Below, one piece after another: positions 12,301 to 30,233 of a stretch of 64,000 nucleotides of DNA; position 1 is the stretch's first letter; each line of letters begins with the position of its first letter. Below the pieces are notes generated by a model. The model saw only the letters and a list, made by a program, of their open reading frames with translations. It made no database searches and was not told the origin of the DNA. The DNA comes from Glandiceps talaboti (taxonomy: Eukaryota; Hemichordata; Enteropneusta; Spengelidae), in assembly GCF_964340395.1 (NCBI RefSeq), contig NC_135550.1, positions 13,854,408-13,918,407 of the forward strand, read 5' to 3'. The position numbers and the translations under genes were made by a program.

Positions 12301-14114
12301 ACTTTACTTTATCAGCACATGGGCCCAATTGTGTCCAAGACTACATGTACATGGACCTAGTCATTTCTCCAGTGATAAAAATGATTTCATGAACATCAAA
12401 CTCACAAACCCAACATATCATCTATAAGTCTCTGGGTGTTTTATTAAGTTTGATTTTGTATGCATAAATTGCGTGTACTTTTGAAATACACTAAAGTAAA
12501 CACAATTGAGTTTATATAGTGGTGTGTGCTGTATTGAATCCAAGACTTTAAAGTTTGCCAATGCATGCAGTGACTCAACACTGACATTTTTTGAGCTTAC
12601 AATCTGACAAGCACACACATCTTTCTTTCTTAAGACATTGCATCATTCTCTTCTAATTGCCTTCCTTAACATTTACAAAAGCTAATTACTTTGAAGTTCT
12701 GTCTCCTTTCTGTATACTGTTCTAACAAAGTCAAGTTATCACTATTAAACCACTATACCTTCTCGTTCAAAGTAACCTCTCAATGTTTTCTTGGGATCTT
12801 TCAGATCTAATGGTTCTTTGGACTCCAGGGTAGCAAATGGATTCTCGTGTGTGTCATCTTCCACTGCATCCTCACCTAAAATGTACAAATACCAAACATT
12901 ACAAAGTTACATCAAACACATAATGAATAGAATCGTAGTTCTGCAATCTGAGGTGCATGTTATATTCAAATTCATGATGCCTCTTTATTCCAGTGTCTAA
13001 GAAAATATACCCAGCCTGATTTCACAGCTTTTTATTTAAGATTCCATTAACTAAAACATGTATTTTTATACTTGGGACAGTATGATGAAATTGATGAAGT
13101 TTGTGATTTTGATATTGTTCCTAAATAGACTACAAATGATAATTACTTTGGTGTTCTGCCTACTTCTTCCTGTGTTTGAGTGTAAGTGTATATATGTTGA
13201 TTTGTGTGTTTGTGAGTATGTATGTGTCTGTGAGTGTGTATGTGTGCATGTATGTGTTTGTGAGTGAGTAGGTGTGTACATGTTTATGTATAAACGTGTG
13301 TATGTCAATCAGGTGTTCTTGAGTATGTCTGTATCATGTATGTGTCAAGTTATGACTGCGTGTGTGTGTCTGTGTGTGTGTGTGTGTCTATGTCTGTGTC
13401 TTTTCACAAATGCCGTACATAAATCATTAAAAACATCAGCCTACCCATGCCCCAGTCAATGCCTGTACTATCGTCTCCTTTTTTAGACTTTTGCTCTTCT
13501 TCCTCTTCTTCCTCCTGTTCTGTGCCATCCTTTTCAAGTGCTTCTATTTTCTCCATCTGTTTCTGTCTGATTTCCTTTAGTTCAGTTACTGTCAAGTTGG
13601 ATTCAGCTTCTTGGTCTTCATCTGGTCCCTATTGTGGATGAGATGTCAAGATGAGACAAGGCAAGACAAGGCAAGATAAGGCAAGATAAGGCAAGATAAG
13701 GCAAGACAAGGCAAGGCAAGATATAACAAATGGCACCCATTTCTTTTTACTTATCAATGTCACTTGTGTGATAACTGTTAAACTTTCACTTGTAAATGAC
13801 ATGCCTTGCATTATAGAATTGCTATTAAGTCTTTTGCTATTTGTTTCTTTACATGAATACAGAATCAAAGTGAAAGATTGTGTTGTGTTGCCACGTAAAC
13901 AACATTACATTAAAGTGGTAGAAGCTAAGTTTATAAGCTATTTGACTCAATTTAAAATACTTACATAAAATCACAATCAAACTACATGTTAATGTTGATG
14001 CATGCTTTTGATAGCACTGACATTATATTCAGCTGTTAGAGCACTACTATGTCTAAGATACAATAAAGTTACCATGTGTGTATGGGTGTAAGTGTGTATG
14101 GGTATGTGTGTGTC

Positions 14115-14158
<44 letters not shown>

Positions 14159-15427
14159 TGTTTGTGTGACTGTGTATATTTGCCTTCTCTACCTTCATTT
14201 TGCAAGGTTGATTTTTGTTATAGAAACACTACATATAGCTGCAATACAGTATATCTGATGGGTCTTTATACCCACTAACTATGTGTGTGGCTCTTTTGAA
14301 CCTTGTACAAGACAATTTAATTATTACGCATTCTTCAGTCAGTGAAACACCTATTGCTCCACTGAAAGTGACCATATGGATAAGATTCGGTATTTATTTT
14401 GAATTTTGAATATATAAAACACTTTTATCATGGCTTCCTACTTGAAAAATCGATGTGAAACAGCATAGACCAAATCTGTGTTTGTAACTCAATGTTTTGC
14501 AAAAAGCTAATATATGTGTACATAGTTTGTTATTATACATAAATATTTTACACATTTATTAATCTTTTGCAGTGTGTCGAGAAACAAACACAGACTTTGT
14601 CTTTGCTACAATGACGTATATTTTACCTGTAGAATGAAGAGTCGAGAACTTCCTGCAAGTTTGAACATATATCCAACCCTCATTCTATAATAAGTTTTTG
14701 GTGTTAACTGGGATTTATTCATGAAGGTACCGTGTGTACTGTTCAAGTCATACAAATAAAACCCTTTTGGTTGGTTATCGTCATCAAACGCTCTGTACTG
14801 TAACACAGCGTGGTAGCGTGATAAAGATGGGTGATTTAAAGGCACATCACACACATCAAGACGTCCAAATAAATGATACGGTTTGTTGTTCAAAGCTACT
14901 TTTGATACTATGCACCCATTTTTCAAAACATCAAGAGTGTAGTTAACATCTGGTAGTCCACTCCACTGTGGTTCTTTATATGGAACTGGTGGGGGCGCTG
15001 CAAGTTTCTCGGCTGGTGACTTCGCACTATGTTTGCTCAACGTTTCACTACTAGTTTTAGGTTTGCTTCCTTCAGCTTGCCTGGACAAGTTCTTTGATTC
15101 AACGACACAATCTTTATCTCTCTTTGAGGCACCAGACTTATCACTCGCCTTTGGGAGAGATTCCAAAACTTCATCTTGTTTAGATTCTTTCTTGAAGTTC
15201 TTTGGAAGTGGCATGCGAAAACTTGGAAAAGCTGGTATTTTAAATTCTCCGGTCTTGTTTTCTGTAGTATCTTTACCTGATGACACTGGGGAGCTTTCAG
15301 GTTGTTCGGAAATATTGTTCGGTGGCTTTTCGCTTGGAGTGACTAGATTTTCTTCCGTGCTTTCGCCGTGTTCATCATTGTTTTTCTCTTGTAGCGACAG
15401 TTCAACATCTTCCTTGGAGGCAGCCAT
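6380..15427 (-). CDS. SLC4A1AP: Kanadaptin (SLC4A1AP), complete, 11 exons, 806 aa
   Basis: Coding exons are 15427-14627, 13628-13445, 12875-12759, 12270-12201, 11027-10724, 10376-10307, 9950-9758, 9258-9144, 8383-8245, 7569-7192 and 6429-6380. They sum to 2421 nt, exactly 807 codons, and every junction keeps phase with GT-AG sites. Residues about 163-267 are an FHA domain (LFGRLDVCDV, HPSLSRYHAVLQY, FYLYDLNSTHGTF) that binds phosphothreonine. About 355-430 is the double-stranded-RNA-binding-like domain (KKTLRGYFEREGEELEYE, then SGKKKEAVLACAAEACRIL). After it come the family blocks YDSDDDTFLDRTG, DALDAFM, FDLRKEQ and a C-terminus with PPEG and HLNEKYGY. Human kanadaptin is about 796 residues with the same order. 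The family was named for kidney AE1 anion-exchanger binding but is mainly nuclear and found with spliceosomal complexes. The N-terminus is acidic, Ser/Lys-rich and disordered. The start ATG (GCCATC context on the plus strand) begins MAASKEDVELS. Orthology is very secure. Confidence 0.96.
8459..8853. repeat. Short inverted repeat flanking a 340-bp spacer (intron of kanadaptin)
   Basis: The arms at 8459-8487 and 8825-8853 carry ATTCCAGTGAATTT and its complement, with only a few mismatches over about 29 bp. The spacer contains TACGTACGTGT-type simple sequence and a smaller palindromic GCCGAACAT/ATGTTCGGC pair. The right arm abuts the hairpin at 8861-8991, so the whole block could be one foldback transposon or two nested ones. 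Confidence 0.55.
8861..8991. repeat. 131-bp near-perfect hairpin (foldback element)
   Basis: The left arm 8861-8924 and right arm 8928-8991 are reverse complements over about 64 bp with a handful of mismatches and a 3-bp loop. The outer ends read AACAATAATGTACGCCCTCC on the left and its complement on the right. The element is built from repeated CCATAATGG palindromes. It lies in the kanadaptin intron between exons 9258-9144 and 8383-8245, so it would be transcribed as a long hairpin RNA. Confidence 0.8.
9918..10145 (-). repeat. Tandem duplication of a kanadaptin exon start plus intron
   Basis: Copy A (about 9918-10030) covers the 5' end of kanadaptin exon 7 and its upstream intron. Copy B (about 10042-10145) lies 124 bp further along. 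Shared blocks are CATCCTCACTTGA, TCTAACACTG/TCTAGCACTG, GGGACCAATCA/GGGAACCAATCA and AGTCACATGACAAT. Copy B has drifted and keeps no usable reading frame continuation or donor, so it is a decayed partial exon duplicate. Confidence 0.7.
11440..11840 (-). mobile_element. Penelope-like element fragment, GIY-YIG endonuclease part
   Basis: On the minus strand the translation gives HIGETARPLGTCFKE, then VRGHQLLSAIGEHLKT and YERRLKEAINVHQSRPNLN followed by RD and EIPA. This is the typical GIY-YIG endonuclease end of a Penelope-like retroelement (YIGET..RPLG, SA..EH, EA..IH...P.LNRD). The fragment is degenerate, with several breaks, and the reverse transcriptase part is absent. It lies inside a kanadaptin intron in the same orientation as the gene. 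Downstream non-coding sequence carries a hammerhead-like core at 11455-11497. Confidence 0.8.
11455..11497 (-). ncRNA. Hammerhead-ribozyme-like core (degenerate)
   Basis: Read on the minus strand, CTGATGA (11497-11491) is followed by a perfect 5-bp stem TGACA/TGTCA with loop AGA, then AAAA where the hammerhead core has GAAA, then TTTGG...CCAAA, which can pair as the next stem. Penelope-like elements are known to carry hammerhead motifs near their ends. The G-to-A change in the GAAA box and the lack of a clear NUH cleavage site suggest an inactive relic. Confidence 0.4.
13654..13722. repeat. Decanucleotide tandem repeat (kanadaptin intron 1)
   Basis: About seven copies of a 10-bp unit (GACAAGGCAA / GATAAGGCAA) run immediately upstream, on the transcribed strand, of kanadaptin exon 2. 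Confidence 0.85.
14074..14175. repeat. (TG)n microsatellite
   Basis: A TG-rich tract with an uninterrupted core at about 14117-14155, in kanadaptin intron 1. Looser TG-rich tracts occur at 13196-13271 and 13360-13400. Confidence 0.9.
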
Positions 15428-16328
15428 CTTGGTTAAAACTCCCTAGGCTAGCTGAAATTGTCAGTCTTGTTTTAGTTTGTCACGTCGGTCGGGACCTGGG
15501 TAGTCTCAGAGTCTAACTGTTAGACCCCGGGTTTTCTTCTCAATACTCTTTTTCTGAAAGGTGGTATACAAGCGAGGGCGAACGCAGCGCAGTTCGGGCT
15601 GTTGCCCTCACTAGCGACCTTCGAGACAAATTTAAGTATTCAAAGGTAGTATGACTACTACTTACAGCAATTAAATGCGTTGTTTCCTTGCTGACGGACA
15701 AGCTATTATAGTTTGAGCATGGTCACGAGTGTCTGTGGTTTGAGCTATTCAGGCTACTGTGAACAGCGCCCCCATCGGTGGCTGATGGCGAGGTGGCTGC
15801 TACGTTCAGCTGAGTACCTTCGAGGGGGTCCAGCAGCAAGACTAGGACCTGGGTGACAGCGCCACCACAGTTTGGTAATATGACCATCCTTGAATAGAAT
15901 ACTATTTTTTAGTTTCTAGTTTTTAGTTTCAATGGATTATTTTCAGTCAATAATTAAGCTATATCTAAGAGCGCAGACTTCAAATTCTGAAATTTGGTAC
16001 ATACATCAACCATAATAATAAGCACACATGTTGGCAAAGTATTTAGTTTTACTGAGTAATGTGTATAATTCATGGTTTTCTGTACAGGTATGGAGTCAAA
16101 ACAAAGTGTTTTTTTTTTTCAAGTCTTAAACCTGTCACTACACTACATACGGATAAAATCGATCACCAGTTCCATGTAATAAGTACAATGTCCATTTATT
16201 AGTACATAATCGAACCAATTTTAGCGAATGTGTTTTAGGTTGCCTGATGAAAACAAGTGTGTCGGTTGCAGCAAGTACATGTATAAGTCAAATCACAGGG
16301 ACTGTGGTCAAATGCCCCCACGGCGGCT
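15428..16328. other. Intergenic / kanadaptin promoter region
   Basis: This lies between the kanadaptin start codon and the stop codon of the METTL24-like gene, both on the minus strand. The part nearest kanadaptin (about 15430-15870) is richer in GC and CpG than the surroundings, which fits a broad housekeeping promoter. The tri-base direct motif GACCTGGGT recurs at 15493 and 15846. No coding signal was seen. Confidence 0.45.
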
Positions 16329-18984
<2,656 letters not shown>

Positions 18985-19204
18985 GAGTGTGCATGGGGGG
19001 GGGGGGATAGGGAAGGGCGGTGATGAGTGAGCGTGCGATCGTGTATATGGGCTTCTATATCGAAGAATAGCTGACGTTCACAATATTTCATTTTCCTGTG
19101 CCAGGATAACAATTACCGACCAAAACATTTTAATTTGTAGATTGAATTCACATTTCTCGAGTAGTATTGCACGTAGTTCCAAATTAAAAGCTGTAGCTAA
19201 ATTA

Positions 19205-23811
<4,607 letters not shown>

Positions 23812-24486
23812 ATTAGATAGTACATGTATTAAAATCAAGTATTTCACGACAAGGTGGATTACCGTCAGACCTAAAAGTAACAATCCAATCCATGGATACT
23901 GTAGTCATTCCCGAGGACGTACGGAAAGGAAAACTTAAAAAGGTTAACCTACCGGAAGTATAATAACTCAATGATTGGACACGTAAACGGGGTTAACACA
24001 ACTTCACTGCTGACCGAAGCAGTGGGTCACAGTGATTGAAATAAGTTAGGGTTATAATTGTTAGACGCCAAGACAAGTGCTTAGGCTACCGATGAGTTAC
24101 AACTGTTTTAAAACTTCTTCTATGAAGACAACGAAAGAAGCTCATTAAAAAAAATCTATAAAACACATGAAGTACGAAGGGCAATATCATACATAGCTTA
24201 TGTATAACTCCCCGTCACCGTTTATTATAAAGGTCAGTTAACTCCTTTATAACTTGTTTTTGAAAGGTACGAAGTAAAAAGGTCAAACAACATGTCAAAT
24301 AGTCAGAAAATAGCATGACTAGCCAACAACCTGTGAATTATGTATGTATGTATGTATGTATGTATGTATGTATGTATGGCTAAACTTTATGATGTGATTT
24401 TATATCGACGATTAGAAATTAAAGTGGTTTACACCGGATTGTGAACAAGCTGGGACACATTTGCATTTTAGGCTCGCCTACCAGTT
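23812..24486. other. 5' flank of paralogue A, no gene seen
   Basis: This holds the likely promoter of paralogue A and a short (TATG)n tract at 24341-24378. No other coding signal was seen. Confidence 0.5.
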
Positions 24487-25626
24487 GCTTTCTTCTATGT
24501 AAATAACATAATTCGTGATTTGAAGGCCAAGTGCGGAAATGATGGGTACCTACAATGGCTTCACTCTCTCCTCCTTATGAATGATACTATACTTCTTTCC
24601 ACTACTAGAGAGATATGCATCAGGAAGGCGACTATATTAGCTGAATTCTGTAATCGTTCAGGAATGGTTATAAATCAAGGAAAGACAATGTTTATGGTGA
24701 TAAATGGATCGGGTGCAGATAAGGTTGCCATGACAATCGGTGACCTGAAAATTCAAAATTGCGACTCGTATGTTTATTTGGGCGCCACTTTCACACAAGA
24801 CGGAAAAGTTGCTACTGCTGTTGATGAACAATGCAGATCTAAGCAATGTCACCTGTGGAAATGCCTCGCCTTTCATTGATTTTCCATTGTGGATAAAGAA
24901 AAAGGTTCTTGAGGCCGCGTTGTTGTCAGCGATATTATACAGCTGTGAGACGTGGCTTTATAATGGATACCTCCTGGCAGAAAATATGTACATTACCGCG
25001 ATCAAAGCCATGCCAGGTGTGCGTAAATCATCACCGAATTATATATGCTTACTTGAGATAGGACTACCTACATTGAAACAGCGTATTCGGTCGACGCAGA
25101 AAAAATTCATCAGTAAACTTGTACAGGAGCGTTTTTATCACGTGTGACGGTGTGGATGCTATGTAAATCAGCGAAAACTGAATCTTTCCTGTATCTAGAT
25201 AAAGTCTGTAAAGAAAGTGATAGAGACCATATGATAGACATTAAATCGCGTGTACAGTTAGAAGCTGGCTCAAAGTTTGTATCATACAGAACAGAGATTA
25301 ATCCGGACTTGCTGATTCATAATGTATATACGGACCGTTTATCTACATTATCAGAACATCAACGAATTGACTTTACGCGACTTCGTACCTCTTCGCATAA
25401 TCTTGCTATTGAGACCGGCCGATGGACTCGACCAATTACACCACGTGAAGCACGTATTTGTAGTTGTGGCGAGGTACAAAGTGAGGCTCATGTAACACTG
25501 AATTGTCCACAATCAGATCATATAAGACAAGCCAACCCAGGTGTCAGCTTTGTTTCATTAAAAGACTTTTTCATATTGTTACCATGGTCAAAATCTCTTC
25601 AGACATTCTTTAAAATCTACTACTAA
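24487..25626 (+). mobile_element. LINE fragment, 3' end of reverse transcriptase and C-terminal domain
   Basis: Reading begins FYVNNIIRDLKAKCG and continues with LLLMNDTILLSTTRE at the position of the RT motif (F/Y)xDD, here decayed to MND. It then gives FCNRSGMVINQGKT and YVYLGATFT (thumb). After a shift to the next frame near 24850-24870 come LEAALLSAILYSCETWLYNG and LLEIGLPTLKQRIRSTQKK. A stop and another shift follow near 25146, then LRTSSHNLAIETGRWTRP and CSCGEVQSEAHVTLNCPQS, the zinc-knuckle-like C-terminus of many metazoan LINEs. The 5' part of the element is absent. At least two frame breaks make it a dead, 5'-truncated copy. The clade is not resolved. Confidence 0.85.
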
Positions 25627-25727
25627 AGATAATCTCAAACTGCTTATTATAGCTTGTCCCCCATCCATATATGAAAATGTCCATATACACTGTCGTAAAT
25701 CCGAAGTGTTTAAATTTTCAGTGTCCA

Positions 25728-25790
25728 GTAAAACGTCGATTATCCGAAGTCGAATATCCGAATTGATCGGTCATCCGAACTGACTACTAG
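25728..25790 (+). mobile_element. Terminal fragment of a pogo/Tigger-like DNA transposon
   Basis: CAGTAAAACGTCGATTATCC followed by GAAGTCGAATATCCGAA closely resembles the pogo/Tigger terminus (CAGT..AACCTCG.TTATCCG). Further TATCCGAA/CATCCGAA repeats follow. Only one end is visible, with no transposase. Confidence 0.55.
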
Positions 25791-25825
25791 CCCCCCGAAA
25801 AATTATTGTTCTGATGTCAAAGTTT

Positions 25826-26024
25826 GTATGTATGTATGTATGTATGTATGTATGTATGTATGTATGTATGTATGTATGTATGTATGTATGTATGTATGTA
25901 TGTATGTATGTATGTATGTATGTATGTATGTATGTACGTACGTACGTATGTACGTATGTACGTATGTGTATGTGTGCGTGCGTGCGTGCGTGCGTGTGTG
26001 CGTGCGTGCGTGTGCGTGTGCGTA

Positions 26025-26077
<53 letters not shown>
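25826..26077. repeat. Compound microsatellite (GTAT)n-(GTAC)n-(GTGC)n-(GT)n
   Basis: About 27 GTAT units grade into GTAC, TGCG and finally pure GT units. Reading frames across it are artefacts. Confidence 0.95.
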
Positions 26078-26078
<1 letters not shown>

Positions 26079-26079
<1 letters not shown>

Positions 26080-26222
26080 GTTCAAAGTAAAGGTATTTAC
26101 AGTGATCAATGAACCCACTTTGAACCATGAAGTATACAAACAGCAATTTCTACTTTTCGTTGGCGCGTCATCATCTGTCAGTACAGATTTCATCAATGTC
26201 AGAGGAAACCCAAGTCGTACTA
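26079..26222 (-). pseudogene. Relic terminal exon of a third METTL24-like copy
   Basis: This is about 94% identical by eye (8 differences in the 127 bp from 26091) to the last exon of paralogue A (19205-19387) and its 3' flank. Translated on the minus strand it gives RLGFPLTLMKSVLTDDDAPT and KSRNCCLYTSWFKVGSL. Homology stops abruptly at about 26222 on one side and at the (GT)n microsatellite on the other. No other exons of this copy are visible nearby. Confidence 0.8.
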
Positions 26223-26476
26223 GTTTGTAACTGGAGTATTATTTTTCGATCAGACAGCCACAATCTATTCATTGAAGATAACATGGTGGCGGTGGGGATG
26301 GGGGGGGGGGGGGTGTGATTCTGTACTTAATTTTTTTATACACTACCAGTCAACTTGTACACATTTCAACAACGTGGAGGATTTAAAGTAGGACCTTGTA
26401 CTGGCACCACTCCCTTGGGAGATTTTTTTGTCTCATAATCTTCAAATGTTTCGAATCTGTTATTCATTTCAAATTG

Positions 26477-26493
26477 TGTGTGTGTGTGTGTGT

Positions 26494-26542
<49 letters not shown>
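26477..26542. repeat. (TG)n microsatellite
   Basis: About 32 TG units with one TA interruption. A G-homopolymer lies nearby at about 26299-26313. Confidence 0.93.
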
Positions 26543-26545
<3 letters not shown>

Positions 26546-26862
26546 ACATATGGATATGTATTAAAAACCAATACCACCCCTCGGCTCCCTTTTCTCAAGC
26601 TACATGTTTGAGCGACGGTTTTTATAGTTTGTGATTTATGGCTACAAAAGTCACCGTAGAAAGGTGAATTCCCTAGTGTGTAATGAAGTGATGTATATAT
26701 GATTACAGAGGTCACTGAATAACTGTTTATTTCTGTTCAATCTTTTCAACTTTAGTGGGAAATGAAACCATTGAGTGGATTCTATAAGTGATGGCATGAA
26801 TTGTTCCATTGTATTTTAGTGTACACTCGATAAGGTATTGATTGTCATGCGCCACAATATCG

Positions 26863-26895
26863 TGACGTCACTTCGTTGGTTACGCGTCCAGCAAC
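26863..26895 (+). promoter_or_regulatory. Candidate CRE plus RFX-like half sites upstream of the sperm-protein-like gene
   Basis: A perfect palindromic CRE TGACGTCA lies at 26863-26870, 110 bp upstream of the ATG at 26980. It is followed at 26878-26895 by GGTTAC and AGCAAC, which resemble the two half sites of an RFX X-box with an over-wide spacer. CREM drives many post-meiotic testis genes through CREs and RFX factors drive ciliary genes, so the layout fits the proposed role of the downstream gene. Binding is inferred. Confidence 0.45.
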
Positions 26896-26979
26896 CGGCA
26901 TTCACCGTCGAACGTATGATAATTTGTTCTGTTATGTTCACGTCTGGTGGAGTCGGCCCGGACAAGTGAACAGTGAAAC

Positions 26980-29750
26980 ATGGCTGCTCAAAGTTTTGGC
27001 GCATTTGGAGCGTACAAATACCTGTACAGCAGATACCAGGAGCCTGACAGCGGCGAGTTTCAAACCGTTTGGGTGTCTAAGAGATATATTCCGACTGATC
27101 TGCGAAGCACGGCACCTGTTCCGCGACATAAGTTAATGTCTTCGAGTGGAATGCCGCAAGCAAATCCAAGCTGGGTCCCACTCGGAGAGCCATCTTTGGG
27201 AATGATTGACCGTGGGTTCGAGGAGAAGGAAATATATGCTTCACAGCCAAGTACACGGGCCGAGGAATGGTCCACTCTTCGACAAGTCCTCCCTTCCCGA
27301 GGAAGACCATATCGTCACGGTCCCCCGAACTGGGGAACAGGGATAACGGATCCACCTCGTTTGATCTCAAGACAACAATCTAGATTTCCGCACATAAATA
27401 GTCCCATGACAAGGTAGGGAAACTAGAGATGTATTTTAGAAACATCTTGTTTATAAAGTATTAAGAATTGTCTTTCCAAACGAATCGACATTTATTTCAT
27501 GCTTGTCTACTTCACTCGTAGACTTTGTCCATTATAAACATAGCGAAACGCTATCAATAACGGTTACATAATATAACAAACATTGGATGAAGGATATAAT
27601 ATGAGGCAAGTTACTCCACAAATTGAAAAGAAAACACCGTTCGGATGCCTATTTTTTGGCTGTCTTGTAGCTGTTTTCTTGTACCATTCTGTTCCGTAAT
27701 AATACGTAACACACGTTTGTAAGAACCACCTGTTGGATCGACATTTTCCCTAGCCTATGGGACGCTTTACAACCCATTGTACGATTGAAAGTGTGTTTAC
27801 AATGTCTGACAACACAACTGCTGGCAGTCGATACAATAACCAGTATAACTATACATATAAGTGATATTCATTGGAATAAAAGGGTGCGATGACAAATGGC
27901 ACGTTGTTGTTTGATCCAGCCAGGGACAAATTTCTCTATTTTAGGTTGTGTTTACGAAAGGGATGTATAAGCTAAATGTATGACATGAAGGGGCAATACA
28001 AGTTCAGTGTGGTCGCTTATCACTCATTACTACAATAACAGCAGACAACAGGGTAAACACATCACAACCCCCTTATCAAACATCCTATGGTTGTAAAACG
28101 TAGCAACCGAGACATTGCCAAAATCAACGAGCTTTTCGAACCAAGCAACCTGTAGTGACTATGTTTACAATGTACAGTACTTCGAACCCGGGTAATAATG
28201 AAACCGAACTGGTATTCACGGCGACCGGGGTGAGAAGGTCTATCGCCAGCGATTTGCTAGTTTAATGTACGGATCAATAATTCCCCGATAAAAGCTTACT
28301 TTGTTGAAATGGCTCACAATCACCGGACTATACCGCATCCATTTGTCACATCTCCGTAGCTATAAGAAACGCCATTGAAATTAACATTAATGATTAAATT
28401 GCCATCGTGGGGGCGCAATTATGGGAATTTCTGACATAGCTCATTGACATTCATACGCGACGATACATGTATATTTACAGTGAAAGGAATGAGAAATATC
28501 AAATTGCTGTTTCTCATTATGTATTGTTTGAGTACAGGCAAAACCTTAACTATCTGTTCTAAAAATTGTTTTAGATTGGAACGTACTCAGAACCGTTGTC
28601 ACGGACTCAACACACGTACATATTCTTATACACATGGACGACATATTAAAATTTTCATGTACATTTAATATGAATTTTTCGGATACACATTTGTCAAAGT
28701 GTCTCGTGTGTTGCAGGTGTTTCTGAACTCGTATTAGTAATTACATAAAACAAAGTGATTTACATTTTGAAACATCGTGGTAACCTGTACTCGCATATTT
28801 CTGCTTCGTGAGATTACCCGGGAAGAATACCGTATTCAGAAATTAAATCAATCCGTGGAAACACGACTACCTGAGTACTAGTCAGGTGTCGATAGTCGAC
28901 GAAAGAAAGGTTTTAGAAAATAAGGTTATACAATATTAAATTTAAAAGCCTACATTTGAATACAAGTTGTACGTAAATGTGACCCTGTAACTTCATATCC
29001 CATGTAAAAGAGTTGCTTCACCGTTAGTTTTGTAGCTGAACGAACTTACTCATCGATTTTAATCGCGACTGCATGTTGATTAGAGGGCGTGTTCAAGTGT
29101 GTTGTTCTCAACTCTCCATCTTGTTATTACCAATATTAATGTCAAATGCTTATTTTCATTTTTTTGAAATCAGAGTTTGACTGGCCTGGATATCATGATG
29201 ATAGCAAACACATAGACCGTTCATTTTGCACAGCACCTGTTTGTAAATAAAACTGTTTGATATAAAACTTGAAACACAAACTCAAAAGTGCCACTTGGAT
29301 AGACATGGAAAATATAATTGATGGATAAACTCTTAGAAGTAAATATACACTGCACCGAGGTGTTAAATACTCGACTGGAAAGAGAGAAACAATGGTGGAC
29401 AAAAATAAAATGTCATACACTTCCTTAGGAAATTTCATTGCATGGAATACAAGCTACTATTAACGTTTATATTATAGCAGCAGCATCAGGTCTATGGTTT
29501 ACTAGATGTATAGTCTCGAAATAACATCTTGGAATAGAGCTCTGAAATTGTTCTGTGAGTTTTGTTGATTATTAAACAGCGGTTGTACCGAGTGTGTGAA
29601 ATATGTCTGTATGTCATCTCGTGTTGTACAGTCCTACCTGTCCCAGTTTTAATGTCAACAGGTTGATTGATGTTCGTTGCATTTTTATCTTTTTTTTACA
29701 GGTACGTAGACGACATGCACGCAACAAATCGACTCTTCAAACTTCACTGA
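26980..29750 (+). CDS. Small sperm/ciliary microtubule-inner-protein-like protein, two exons, 160 aa
   Basis: Exon 1 is 26980-27413 (donor ACAAG|GTAGGG). Exon 2 is 29702-29750 (acceptor TTTTTTACAG|, stop TGA at 29748-29750). The phase matches (AG plus G makes Arg), giving 161 codons including stop. The start has good context (GAAACATGG). The protein is basic, Tyr/Pro/Arg-rich, with no membrane segment: FGAYKYLYSRYQ near the N-terminus, SRGRPYRHGPPNWGTG at about 107-122, and the C-terminus SPMTRYVDDMHATNRLFKLH. That tail pattern (MTR-aromatic-x-D...NR-x-F-x-L, aromatic or His at the end) resembles the end of TEX49/SPMIP11, as I recall it, one of the proteins lining sperm doublet microtubules. 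The gene structure is firm and the family call tentative. A candidate AATAAA is at 30228-30233. Confidence 0.8.
27414..29701 (+). other. Single 2.3-kb intron of the sperm-protein-like gene
   Basis: The intron is AT-rich with scattered CpG and ends in a good polypyrimidine tract (TTTTTATCTTTTTTTTACAG). No mobile element or nested gene was recognised. Confidence 0.6.
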
Positions 29751-30227
29751 GGGCGCTGTACAAGTTAGAATCAGGGAGGTTTCGAGGGCCGGGGAGAGAT
29801 GCTTTATTTACAGAGCTTGGAGACCAATCACGTGGTGCTTCTCGCAGATGGGTTATTAAAGACTGCTCAGAACTGAATAAAAACTGCCAGTTTTGCACAA
29901 CGAACAAAAATCTGTTTTGTATCCATTGACACAGTATTATTACATCCGTCCAACTGAATGATGCTTAGTTTCCAAGTCTGAAATTTTGAGTGTTTTTGAA
30001 TTTTTAAGCAGTTTATACCACCAATAAATGTTAAGCATAAATAACTATAGCATGTAACAGTCAAAGTTGTTTTTATATAGTTTTTTTTATCATATATTAT
30101 GTATCAACCTTGATACGTGTTATTGTTGATATTCTAAAAATCTTCTTTCCCATTCAGTGATCACAATCCGTTTTCATTTATAATGGTAAACGCATGCATT
30201 TTGACTTTTATGTTGATGTTCAGCTTT

Positions 30228-30233
30228 AATAAA
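30228..30233 (+). terminator. Candidate polyadenylation signal AATAAA
   Basis: An AATAAA lies 478 bp past the stop of the plus-strand sperm-protein-like gene. It is about 580 bp short of the opposing FEZ polyadenylation signal, so the two genes are tail to tail. Confidence 0.45.

Noticed and set aside
15033-15446. 137-residue plus-strand frame opposite kanadaptin exon 1
   Set aside because: Antisense shadow of the Ser/Lys-rich kanadaptin N-terminus. The minus strand has clear homology and splice structure.
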